Of a stretch of DNA of 64,000 nt, positions 44,167 to 51,768 are shown one piece after another. The notes below the pieces were generated by a model. It had not been told where the DNA came from and did not search any database. It saw only the letters and a program-made list of their open reading frames with translations. The first letter of the stretch is position 1. Each line of letters starts with the position of its first letter. The position numbers and the translations under genes were made by a program. The stretch is from JAEUMG01 sp046349315 (GTDB lineage Bacteria > Pseudomonadota > Alphaproteobacteria > Rhizobiales > Aestuariivirgaceae), in assembly GCA_046349315.1 (NCBI GenBank), contig JAXMCQ010000028.1:1-64000 (forward strand), read 5' to 3'.

Positions 44167-44252
44167 CGTCATGCCAGCGAAAGCTGGCATCCCCTGACGC
44201 GGTGCCGCTGGCGGAGATGGCTCAGGGGACCCCAGCTTTCGCTGGGGTGACG
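44167..44252. repeat. Paired hairpin repeat (CGTCA..GCGAAAGC type), copy A
   Basis: Left half CGTC, then ATGCCAGC-GAAA-GCTGGCAT (44171-44190), then CCCCTGA; right half TCAGGGG, then ACCCCAGC-TTTC-GCTGGGGT (44229-44248), then GACG. The two halves are inverted copies, each itself a perfect hairpin with a GAAA/TTTC tip. The differing bases are compensated within each hairpin. It occupies the 281-bp gap after usg. Confidence 0.8.
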
Positions 44253-44408
44253 AACAACTTGCAGAAGCCGGAACACCACTCCGCCGACGGATCATTCTCT
44301 CCCATTGTGCGAAGGGATTGATGGTGGGGGGTTCCACCACTACCCCGATTCGTCTCGAACCCCTCTCGATGCTATCGCTCGCTCTGGCATGCACGATTCG
44401 GAACCCCC

Positions 44409-44987
44409 ATGGCAGACGTAGCCCAACCTCAATCGCCCCGCCTGACTGGTCTCGCCTGGCTTCCCGTCGCCTGGCTCGTCTTCTCCATCGCCATGGAGGC
44501 CTATCGCGCCTGGACTACCTGGCCCGTCCTCAACGAATACGGCCTGCCACCCGCCGCAACCTGGCTCATCCAGGGTGAACTGGTCGTCGCTGCCATCATC
44601 ATCATCGGCGGTCTCTTCGTGCTCGCCACAGCGCTCGGCCGTATGCCCATCTACCCCACGGCCTTCACGCTCTGGCAGGGCTTCGCCATCGCCGCCCTCA
44701 TCGCGATTGCGATCTACACCGCGATCATGCCGGATTTCGTGCTGGCGCCCTTGAGCTACGTCTATTGGCTCGGCGAAATCCTCATCGGCATCGCCGTATC
44801 GTCATTGTCCGCCGCAAACCGGCACCCGAGACTGTCGCCATGGCGCAACCCGACACGACAAACCCGGTCGCCTTTTCTATTGCCGCCCGTATTATCTTCG
44901 CCTTTCTCGGCGTGCTGTTTGGCGGCTTCATCGGCTTCTGGCTCGGCCTCGGGACTGGCGTCGCGATTTCCGAAGCAACCAATATGA
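44409..44987 (+). CDS. Hypothetical four-helix membrane protein with doubtful C-terminus
   Basis: A 192-residue reading frame. Residues 1-140 form a convincing membrane protein with four hydrophobic segments (WLPVAWLVFSIAMEA, LVVAAIIIIGGLFVLATA, FAIAALIAIAIYTAIM, YWLGEILIGIAV). From about residue 144 it becomes NRHPRLSPWRNPTRQTRSP and overlaps the next gene by 148 bases in another frame. The tail looks like a reading of that gene, so the natural stop has probably been lost or shifted. Family not recognised with certainty. Confidence 0.6.
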   Translation: MADVAQPQSPRLTGLAWLPVAWLVFSIAMEAYRAWTTWPVLNEYGLPPAATWLIQGELVVAAIIIIGGLFVLATALGRMPIYPTAFTLWQGFAIAALIAIAIYTAIMPDFVLAPLSYVYWLGEILIGIAVSSLSAANRHPRLSPWRNPTRQTRSPFLLPPVLSSPFSACCLAASSASGSASGLASRFPKQPI

Positions 44988-45121
44988 GCTGCTTCGAAGG
45001 CGCCTGCGGTTACTTCGCCTTTTTCCTCGGACTCGCCGGCGTGCTCGTCGGCGCCATCATCGGCCTGGTACTGGCGCTCTACTGGACGCGCCGCAAAAGA
45101 CCCGCTGTCGTCACCCCTTGA
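44840..45121 (+). CDS. Small two-helix membrane protein, hypothetical
   Basis: A 93-residue protein with two hydrophobic hairpin segments, both glycine-rich (IIFAFLGVLFGGFIGFWLGLG and FAFFLGLAGVLVGAIIGLVL), joined by a short loop with two cysteines (MSCFEGACGY). I take the ATG at 44840; the frame extends 75 bases upstream but that part is Arg-rich and lies in the previous gene. The glycine pattern suggests helix packing or oligomerisation. No family recognised. Confidence 0.6.
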   Translation: MAQPDTTNPVAFSIAARIIFAFLGVLFGGFIGFWLGLGTGVAISEATNMSCFEGACGYFAFFLGLAGVLVGAIIGLVLALYWTRRKRPAVVTP

Positions 45122-45240
45122 GTCGCGCCATCTTGTCGTCGCGCCGATATAGAGCGCGCGAACCAAGCGCTGGAACAACCGGTCTGGATTCAGAACCAAG
45201 TTGACCTCATGTTAGACTTGTCCCTGAACGGAGCTGGCAC

Positions 45241-45543
45241 ATGCACCTGCGCTTTCTCAGATGGCTGCTCGCGATTGTGTTCGCCCTGAGTGTCGTTGTC
45301 CCAGCGGCAGGCAAGACGATCGTCATCGAGGAGAGATTCGGATCACTGAAAGTCCAATACAGTTTGTCCCGGCTCCGTCTCGACCTGGGCCGTGTCGTGC
45401 GCCAGGACGTGTGCGCCGGCTATCGCAAGGGGACTTATCCCGGCAGCGCTTTAAGAGCCGGCAACACGGTGAAGTACATCTTCTATGATGCCGCCAAGGT
45501 TCACATCATGACCCTCGTCTACACGAAGAAGGACTGCACCTGA
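45241..45543 (+). CDS. Small secreted two-cysteine protein, family copy 1
   Basis: A 100-residue protein with a signal peptide (MHLRFLRWLLAIVFALSVVV, cleavage near AAG|KT) and a mature domain of about 75 residues ending in KKDC. It aligns along its length with the genes at 48397 and 48689: KTI.I, SLSRLRL, VC.GYRKG..PG, L..G..VK..FY and a C-terminal cysteine. A disulfide between the central VC and the final Cys is likely. It ends 11 bp before the convergent PPOX-type gene. Function unknown; I do not know a name for this family. Confidence 0.72.
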   Translation: MHLRFLRWLLAIVFALSVVVPAAGKTIVIEERFGSLKVQYSLSRLRLDLGRVVRQDVCAGYRKGTYPGSALRAGNTVKYIFYDAAKVHIMTLVYTKKDCT

Positions 45544-45553
45544 ACGTAACGGT

Positions 45554-46183
45554 TCACGGATCAGCCGAAGATTCTGCTGTCAGCCGCGCGATCTCGGCTT
45601 CGAGCTCGGCAATGCGCTCATCGCGCCGCGCCAGCGCGCGCGCGACGTCGTCGGCATCGAAGCGCTGCGGGATATGCTGCGAGCAGTTCACGTCCCAGGC
45701 GCTAACCGTGAACAGGATCACCTGTTCGGCCCGCGCCTTGTAGTCTTCCGGCATCAGCTTGGCGATGAGCGCCTCATCGCCCTCGACCACCCGCGCCTCG
45801 CCCCAGATCTTGATCCGCTGGCGCAGCGCGTAATCGATGAGGAACAGAAATGCCTTCGGGTTCTCCTCGAGATTTCCCGTCGTGATATATTGCCGGTTGC
45901 CGGCATAGTCGACGAAGCCGATGGTCTTCTCGTCGAGCACCCGCAGAAATCCGGCGGGGCCGCCGCGATGTTGGATGGTGGGCTGGCCCTGGGCATTGGC
46001 GGTCGCCAGGAACACGCTCGTCTGCGCCTCGATGAAGTCCTTGAGGTCGTCGCGGATGACGGTCTGCCAGGCGCCCTCCTCTTCCTTGCGCGCGTAGACG
46101 CGCCGCGATCCCTTGCGCAACTGAACCGCCTTGACCGCAGGCGTGAAGGCAACATCGCTCGAATAGGCCTTCTCTTCATCCAT
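45554..46183 (-). CDS. Pyridoxamine 5'-phosphate oxidase-family (flavin-binding split barrel) protein
   Basis: A 209-residue split-barrel protein of the PPOX group. FIEAQTSVFLATANAQGQPTIQHRGGPAGFLRVLDEKTIGFVDYAGNRQY holds the FMN-binding strand order, and RIKIWGEARVV and ILFTVSAWDVNCSQHIPQRF complete the domain; a C-terminal coiled stretch DERIAELEAEIARL follows. Members reduce or bind flavin, F420 or heme. It is the last gene of a leftward group with DUF1348 and AhpD-like genes. Confidence 0.85.
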   Translation of the reverse strand: MDEEKAYSSDVAFTPAVKAVQLRKGSRRVYARKEEEGAWQTVIRDDLKDFIEAQTSVFLATANAQGQPTIQHRGGPAGFLRVLDEKTIGFVDYAGNRQYITTGNLEENPKAFLFLIDYALRQRIKIWGEARVVEGDEALIAKLMPEDYKARAEQVILFTVSAWDVNCSQHIPQRFDADDVARALARRDERIAELEAEIARLTAESSADP

Positions 46184-46193
46184 GGATGCACTC

Positions 46194-46658
46194 CTAGAGC
46201 CCGAGATCGCTAAGGGACGGATGATCGTCGGGTCGGCGCCCCAGCGGCCAATGATACTTTCGTTCGGCCGCGCTGATCGGCGCGTCGTTGATGCTGGCGA
46301 TACGCAGCCGCATCAACCCGTCCTCGTCAAATTCCCAGTTTTCGTTGCCATAGCTGCGAAACCAGTTGCCGCTGTCGTCGTGCCACTCATAGGCAAAGCG
46401 CACTGCGATACGGTTGTCGTGGAACGCCCACACTTCCTTGATCAGGCGATAATTCAGTTCACGAGTCCACTTGCGAGTTAGAAACTCCCTGATCGCCGCG
46501 CGGCCCTGGAGAAATTCGGCGCGGTTGCGCCAGCGGCTATCCTCGCTATAGGCGAGCGCGACCTTGGCGGGATCGCGGCTGTTCCAGGCGTCTTCCGCCA
46601 TGCGCGCCTTTTGCGCGGCAGTCGCGGCGGTGAACGGCGGCAGTGGCGGGCGGCTCAT
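46194..46658 (-). CDS. DUF1348 NTF2-like protein
   Basis: A 154-residue protein of DUF1348 (SnoaL/NTF2 fold). MAEDAWNSRDPAKVALAYSEDSRWRNRAEFLQGR, REFLTRKWTRELNYRLIKEVWAF, VRFAYEWHDDSGNWFRSYGNENW, and AAERKYHWPLGRRP are all conserved family text. The biochemical role is not established. It ends 10 bp before the PPOX gene and follows the AhpD-like gene by about 70 bp, in one probable operon. Confidence 0.88.
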   Translation of the reverse strand: MSRPPLPPFTAATAAQKARMAEDAWNSRDPAKVALAYSEDSRWRNRAEFLQGRAAIREFLTRKWTRELNYRLIKEVWAFHDNRIAVRFAYEWHDDSGNWFRSYGNENWEFDEDGLMRLRIASINDAPISAAERKYHWPLGRRPDDHPSLSDLGL

Positions 46659-46730
46659 GGCGTTCCTCCTTGGAAATACGGGATAGCGCTGCGGCCGGCC
46701 CGACGTCCCGGCCGCCAGACGCGTATGATT

Positions 46731-47282
46731 TCAGGCGGCTTTGCTGAGCGCAATCACGGGGAAGTCGATCTCGGTCTTGGCGACTTCGTTGATGAGGTTG
46801 GTCCAGGTGTTAAGCGCTACGTGCATGACGATCTCGATCACTTGCGCATCGTCATAGCCCGCCGTCTTGACCGCAAGTATGTCGGCCTCGCCGATATGGC
46901 CGCGCTCGCGCAATACTTTTGCGGCAAAGCGCACCGCCGCATCGGCTTTGGCATCGTTCGAGCCGCCATTGCGATTGGCGGCCATCTCCGCTTCATCGAG
47001 CTTTGCCAGGTTCTTGCCCAGATACGTGTGCGCCGAAGCGCAATAGCTGCACCCATTGATCGCCGCGATTGCCAAGGCGATCCGCTCGCGCGTTTGCAGG
47101 GGAAGCTTTCCCTTGCCGAGAGCACTCATCATGTTGAGGTAGCCTTCCAGCGCCGCGGGACTGTTGGCGATCATGCGAAACATGTTCGGCACCGAACCCA
47201 GTTGTTTCTTGACCGCCTCAAGCATCGGCTGGGCGGCGGCGGGGGCTGCATCGATGGTGGCTGGCGTAGGTATGCGGGACAT
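46731..47282 (-). CDS. Carboxymuconolactone decarboxylase/AhpD-like protein
   Basis: A 183-residue AhpD-fold protein. The redox motif ExxxxC..CxxxH reads AIAAINGCSYCASAHTYLG with the CxxC pair SYCxxxH type at about residues 78-85, giving alkylhydroperoxidase or related thiol chemistry. FPVIALSKAA closes the protein. It is the first gene of the leftward group, 112 bp from the divergent LysR gene, which is its likely regulator. Confidence 0.88.
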   Translation of the reverse strand: MSRIPTPATIDAAPAAAQPMLEAVKKQLGSVPNMFRMIANSPAALEGYLNMMSALGKGKLPLQTRERIALAIAAINGCSYCASAHTYLGKNLAKLDEAEMAANRNGGSNDAKADAAVRFAAKVLRERGHIGEADILAVKTAGYDDAQVIEIVMHVALNTWTNLINEVAKTEIDFPVIALSKAA

Positions 47283-47372
47283 GGTCGTCTCCTCTGCGGG
47301 TTGGATTTAATCAACGCCCCGAGACTTAGTCCTTTCTAATTTTGAGAATAGATGGCAAGAATGATAATTACC

Positions 47373-47390
47373 CTTCCAATATTCGGGAAG
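47373..47390. promoter_or_regulatory. Inverted repeat upstream of the LysR gene
   Basis: CTTCC and GGAAG arms (47373-47377 and 47386-47390) around an A/T-rich centre, five bases before the LysR ATG in the 112-bp region shared with the AhpD-like gene. Possible autoregulatory site; short arms make chance plausible. Confidence 0.2.
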
Positions 47391-47394
47391 AAGA

Positions 47395-48300
47395 ATGGAT
47401 CGCCTGGAAGCCATGTCGATTCTCCTCGCAGTGGTCGATTCCGGCACTTTGTCGGCCGGCGCACGCCGCCTCGGCTTGCCATTGACCACTATCAGCCGCC
47501 GCATCGCGGACCTTGAGGCTCATCTTCGCACCACGCTCCTCGCCCGGGGCAACCGGCGGGTGGCACTGACCGATGCGGGTCTTTCCTATGTCGCCGCTTG
47601 CCGGAGGATTCTCGAGGACGTTGGGGAAGCTGAGCGTGCCGTCGCTGGCGAGTACATTGCGCCAACGGGCAATCTCTTCATCACGGCACCAGTTGTCTTT
47701 GGCCGGTTGCACGTGCTCCCGGTGATTACGGATTTCCTCGCCGCCTATCCCGATGTCGATATCCGCCTGAGGCTTGCCGACCGCCTGGTCAATCTGGGCG
47801 AAGAACATATCGATCTTGCCGTGCGCATCGGCGATCTTCCCGATAGCAGCCTCGTCGCGATCCGCCTTGGCACGATCACGCGGATCGTGTGTGCAAGCCC
47901 GGCCTACCTCGCATCGCACGGCATGCCGGAAGATCCGCGCGATCTCGCGACCCATGCCTGCATTGCCTTCGAGGGGCTCGGGCCGGACCATTCCTGGGCC
48001 TTTCGCTTTGGCAAGATCGAGAATCCCGTCGACATTCGGCCGCGCCTGATCGTCAACACCGCCGAGGCCGCGGTCGATGCCGCCATCTCCGGGCTTGGGC
48101 TGACACGCGTTTTATCCTACCAGATCGCCGCGTCGCGTCGCGCCGGCAAGCTAGTCAAGGTGCTCGCGCCTTATGAGCCGGCCCCTTGGCCCGTCAGTCT
48201 CGTTTATGCGAACCAGGGCCTCATGCCGGTGAAGCTTCGCGCTTTTCTGGATTTTGCCGCCCCACGCATCAAGGCGGCGCTTGCGGCGGACAGCGACTAA
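47395..48300 (+). CDS. LysR-family regulator
   Basis: A 301-residue LysR regulator. MDRLEAMSILLAVVDSGTLSAGARRLGLPLTTISRRIADLE is the winged HTH (residues 1-58), with a CrgA-type effector domain following from about residue 88. It is divergent from the AhpD-DUF1348-PPOX group, the classical layout for a LysR target operon. Co-inducer unknown. Confidence 0.9.
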   Translation: MDRLEAMSILLAVVDSGTLSAGARRLGLPLTTISRRIADLEAHLRTTLLARGNRRVALTDAGLSYVAACRRILEDVGEAERAVAGEYIAPTGNLFITAPVVFGRLHVLPVITDFLAAYPDVDIRLRLADRLVNLGEEHIDLAVRIGDLPDSSLVAIRLGTITRIVCASPAYLASHGMPEDPRDLATHACIAFEGLGPDHSWAFRFGKIENPVDIRPRLIVNTAEAAVDAAISGLGLTRVLSYQIAASRRAGKLVKVLAPYEPAPWPVSLVYANQGLMPVKLRAFLDFAAPRIKAALAADSD

Positions 48301-48396
48301 CGGGCGCCTAACGAAGCGCGGGCGAGGATCGGGAGTGCCGCTTCAGTATCGGGTGATTTTCTCCGCCGAATATATTACCTTGGGGCATCTAAGAAT

Positions 48397-48627
48397 TTGG
48401 GACCTGCCACCGCGAAGACCGTCGACATTCCGGTTCACTGGTCGATTCAAAAGGGAGAATTGAGCATCGCCCGCCTTCGCCTATATGCCGGTCCGAAAAT
48501 CCGCAAAGAAATGTGCGCGAAGAACGGTGCGTTCTTGCGCGCGGGCAATAAGATTCGAGTCACCATCTACGGCGCTGGCAATGAGAACATCACCACCTTC
48601 ACCTACACCAAGCGCGATTGCCAGTGA
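48397..48627 (+). pseudogene. Small secreted family copy 2, degraded
   Basis: Open frame of 76 residues with no ATG; the only in-frame start is TTG at 48397. It aligns with the mature part of copies 1 and 3 (KTV.IP, SI.KGELSIARLR, GPKIR, YTKRDC), but it lacks any signal peptide upstream and also misses the YRKGxxPG segment between the central Cys and the LRAGN strand. These two losses suggest a decaying copy. An expressed cytosolic form cannot be excluded. Confidence 0.6.
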
Positions 48628-48688
48628 CCACGTCGGCGGCTTGCTTGTATAGTCGCAAGACTGACACCGGAGTGAGGTCGCCCAGCCA

Positions 48689-48988
48689 ATGCTGCGCAGA
48701 TTTGCCGTGATCGCCATAGCCGGCGCACTTCTCGCCTGCCCTCTGCCCGCAAGCGCGAAGACAGTTTCAATCCCGATCTATTGGTCCATTGCCAAGGGTG
48801 AACTCTCGATCGCGCGCTTGCGCGCGTCCGTCGGCCCGAAGATCCGCAACTACGTCTGCACAACCTATCGCAAGGGCCAGCACCCCGGAAACGTGCTGAA
48901 ATCCGGCGGCAATGTGAAGGTGACCTTTTACGGCTTTGGCAACGAGGTCCTGACGAGCTTCAGCTATTCGCGGCGCGATTGCGGGTGA
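48689..48988 (+). CDS. Small secreted two-cysteine protein, family copy 3
   Basis: A 99-residue protein with a good signal peptide (MLRRFAVIAIAGALLACPLP, cleavage after ASA) and the intact mature domain KTVSIPIYWSIAKGELSIAR, VCTTYRKGQHPGN, VKVTFYGFGNEV, YSRRDCG. Closest to the degraded copy 2, 61 bp upstream, from which it probably arose by tandem duplication. Two cysteines, one at the second-last residue. It is the best representative of the family; role unknown. Confidence 0.75.
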   Translation: MLRRFAVIAIAGALLACPLPASAKTVSIPIYWSIAKGELSIARLRASVGPKIRNYVCTTYRKGQHPGNVLKSGGNVKVTFYGFGNEVLTSFSYSRRDCG

Positions 48989-49051
48989 GTGACCGGCTCT
49001 GATTGGGCAGCCCCGACGGGCTGCCCTTCATCCCCTTGATCCAAACACTGC

Positions 49052-51541
49052 CTACTGCTTGGCCCGCAGCGTTCCGTAGATCATCTCCTGCTCCGCGGGC
49101 GTCAGTTGCTCCGGTCCAAGCTTGACCGTCAACTTGTCGAGTTTGCCGGTGAATGGGAACGGCACTTGATAGTCTTGGCCGTCCACTGAGGTGCCGGTGT
49201 CGACGCCGACATTGAACGTCTCGACCCAACCTATGCCGACCGGCAGACTCTTTGGCATGTCGTGTGTGTCGACGACCGCGCCGTCCACCTTCAACGTGCC
49301 CGTGCCGCCCTTGCCAAGGCCCGGCCCATCTAACTTCCAGTCGAACACCAACGTGTGCTTGCCGGGGCTGAGTGCCTCAGTGCCTTGCCACTTCACCTTC
49401 TCAAGCTGAATGAGATTCCAGGTGAACACCGGGACACCCTTCAAGAGGTAGAAGCCGTAGCCTGAGAACTGGCCGCCGTCGGTGACCAGCATGCCTTCGG
49501 CGCCGCCCTCGGGTATCTCCACCTCGGCCGTGATCGCGTAGGATTTGTTCAACACATTCGGCGAGCCGGCAACACCGGGGAACGGAACATTCATAAGTTC
49601 GCCGGTGTAGGTGAACTCGCTGCGGCCGGGAACATAACTCGGCTTCGGCCCGATAAACCGGGGAAGCGTGCGATCGTCGAGCGGAAAGACGTTGTATTTC
49701 TCCGCCTGCATGATGAAGAGTTGCTCCATGTCGCGCAGCTTGTCTGGCATGCTGGCGGCCAAATTCTTGGCCTGGGACCAGTCTTCGCTCAGGTTGTAAA
49801 GTTCCCATTTGAAGTCGTTCATCACATCTGTCGGCGGCGGCGCCAGCGACAGGTCCCAAGGCGCGATAATTGGTGGCGCCGAGGCAATCCAATCGTCATG
49901 GTAGATGGCTCGCGAGCCGAACATCTCGAAATACTGCGTTGTCCGCCGCCCGTCGGCATTGGCGTTGTCCCACGTGTACGCCATGCTCACACCTTCGATC
50001 GGCCGCTGCGCCACACCATTGACCGAAACCGGCTCGGGTAGACCCGCCGCCTCGAGAATGGTCGGCACAATGTCGATGACGTGGTGGAACTGCGTGCGGA
50101 TACCGCCTTTGTCCTTGATCCGCGCCGGCCACGACATCGCCATGCCATTGCGCGTGCCGCCAAAATGCGAGGCGACCTCCTTGGTCCACTGATAGGGCGT
50201 GTCCCAAGCCCAGGCCCACGGCACCGCATAATGGGGATAAGTGTCGTTGGTACCCCATACGTCGTAGAATTTCATGTTGTCTGCAACCGTCGGGTGGATG
50301 CCGTTGAGAACAGCGAACTCGCTGTAGAGGCCGTTTAGCGTACCCTCTGGGCTCGCACCGTTGTCGCCGCTGATGTAGATGATGAGGGTATTATCCAGCT
50401 TGCCGGCGTCCTCGACAGCCTGGATCACCCGGCCAATCTCATGGTCGGTATAGGCAAGATAAGCCGCATAGACATCAGCCTGACGGATATAGAGCTTCTT
50501 CGCTTCGGCAGAAAGCGTGTCCCACTGAGGCAGGTCCTTGGGCCAGGCCGAAAGCTCGGCATTCTGTGGAACGATGCCCAACTTCTTCTGGTTGGCGAAG
50601 ATCGTTTCGCGAAGCTTGTTCCAGCCATCGTCAAAAAGATGCATTGCGCTGATCTTGTCCACCCACTCTTTGGTCGGATGGTGCGGCGCATGGGTGCCGC
50701 CGGGCGCGTAGTAGATCATGAATGGACGGTCGGGCTGAACCTCATTCAGCATGTTGATCCGCCCGATCGCTTCATCCGCCATGGCAGTGATCAGGTTCCA
50801 GCCGGGATGACCGAGATAAGGCTCAATCGGCGTGGTGTTGCGAAACAGGTTGTTCGGCGTCCACTGGCTCGTGTCATCGCCAATGAATCCGTAATAATAA
50901 TCGAATCCCTTGACTGGCCCGGTCGGCCAGTCGGTGAAGGGGCCGGCTTGGCTCGCCACCCATTGCGGTGTGTTGTGGTCCTTGCCGAACCACGACGTAT
51001 CGTAGCCATTGAGCCGCAGGATTTCGCCGATGGCGACGGTATCGCGCTTGATGACGCTGTCATATCCGGGATAGCCCGTCGCCTGGTCGACGACGACGCC
51101 AGTCGCCACGGAGTGATGGTTGCGCCCGGTGAGCAGTGCCGCCCGCGTCGGCGAGCACAGAGCGGTTGTGTGGAACCTTGTGTAGCGCAGCCCGTCGGCA
51201 GCGATCCGGTCGAGCGCCGGGGTCGGAATTACACCGCCGAAGGTGGACGGTGCCGAAAATCCGACGTCGTCCGTCATGATCAGCAGAATGTTCGGAGCGC
51301 CTTTGGGCGGAACGATCAATTCCGGCCAATACGGCTTTGACTTCGCCGCGTTGGTCTGAATATCGCCTTTGAAAGGCTGCGGAGGGTTTGGCAGGTATCT
51401 GCCGTCAATGGTCGTTGTTGCGCCGGGCGAGCCTGGTGTGCCGATCGCCTCCTGGGCCACAGCGCCATAGATGCTGAACGCCAAACCAACTGTGACCAGG
51501 AAACTGACCACCAACTGCTTCAGGCCGGATTGCATCATCAA
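49052..51541 (-). CDS. Type I arylsulfatase, exported
   Basis: An 829-residue secreted sulfatase. Signal peptide MMMQSGLKQLVVSFLVTVGL (cleavage near AVAQ). The catalytic motif is CSPTRAALLTG with Cys129 to be converted to formylglycine; the metal site includes MTDD (Asp91-92). YAPGGTHAPHHPTKEW and GDNGASPEGT match large arylsulfatases such as that of Pseudomonas; the C-terminal quarter is a beta-sandwich. It would release sulfate from aromatic or other sulfate esters in the periplasm. No formylglycine-generating enzyme is in the window. Divergent from an AraC regulator. Confidence 0.92.
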   Translation of the reverse strand: MMMQSGLKQLVVSFLVTVGLAFSIYGAVAQEAIGTPGSPGATTTIDGRYLPNPPQPFKGDIQTNAAKSKPYWPELIVPPKGAPNILLIMTDDVGFSAPSTFGGVIPTPALDRIAADGLRYTRFHTTALCSPTRAALLTGRNHHSVATGVVVDQATGYPGYDSVIKRDTVAIGEILRLNGYDTSWFGKDHNTPQWVASQAGPFTDWPTGPVKGFDYYYGFIGDDTSQWTPNNLFRNTTPIEPYLGHPGWNLITAMADEAIGRINMLNEVQPDRPFMIYYAPGGTHAPHHPTKEWVDKISAMHLFDDGWNKLRETIFANQKKLGIVPQNAELSAWPKDLPQWDTLSAEAKKLYIRQADVYAAYLAYTDHEIGRVIQAVEDAGKLDNTLIIYISGDNGASPEGTLNGLYSEFAVLNGIHPTVADNMKFYDVWGTNDTYPHYAVPWAWAWDTPYQWTKEVASHFGGTRNGMAMSWPARIKDKGGIRTQFHHVIDIVPTILEAAGLPEPVSVNGVAQRPIEGVSMAYTWDNANADGRRTTQYFEMFGSRAIYHDDWIASAPPIIAPWDLSLAPPPTDVMNDFKWELYNLSEDWSQAKNLAASMPDKLRDMEQLFIMQAEKYNVFPLDDRTLPRFIGPKPSYVPGRSEFTYTGELMNVPFPGVAGSPNVLNKSYAITAEVEIPEGGAEGMLVTDGGQFSGYGFYLLKGVPVFTWNLIQLEKVKWQGTEALSPGKHTLVFDWKLDGPGLGKGGTGTLKVDGAVVDTHDMPKSLPVGIGWVETFNVGVDTGTSVDGQDYQVPFPFTGKLDKLTVKLGPEQLTPAEQEMIYGTLRAKQ

Positions 51542-51595
51542 ATCTCCTCATTCAAGCTCGCGCCATCGCGCCCCGCACCGCAGCACCAAAAGCCC

Positions 51596-51618
51596 GTCTG
51601 ACATTTTCATGTCTGACA
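51596..51618. promoter_or_regulatory. Direct repeat between arylsulfatase and AraC genes
   Basis: GTCTGACA occurs at 51596-51603 and again at 51611-51618, a 15-base period, in the 227-bp region shared by the divergent arylsulfatase and AraC regulator genes. AraC-type proteins bind direct repeats, so an operator is conceivable; spacing is shorter than the two-turn norm. Confidence 0.25.
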
Positions 51619-51768
51619 ATTGGGGCGTGTCTTGGCGATTTAACGACAAGCATGGTTGCGGCGGCGGATCAGTCGGTTCAATCGAAGCGTGAGCTAGATT
51701 CCGCCCCGCGGTCTTGACAATGCGTGCCAAAATTGCGGCGATGGCTGCCTCGCTGGTAAGAGCCGAAT

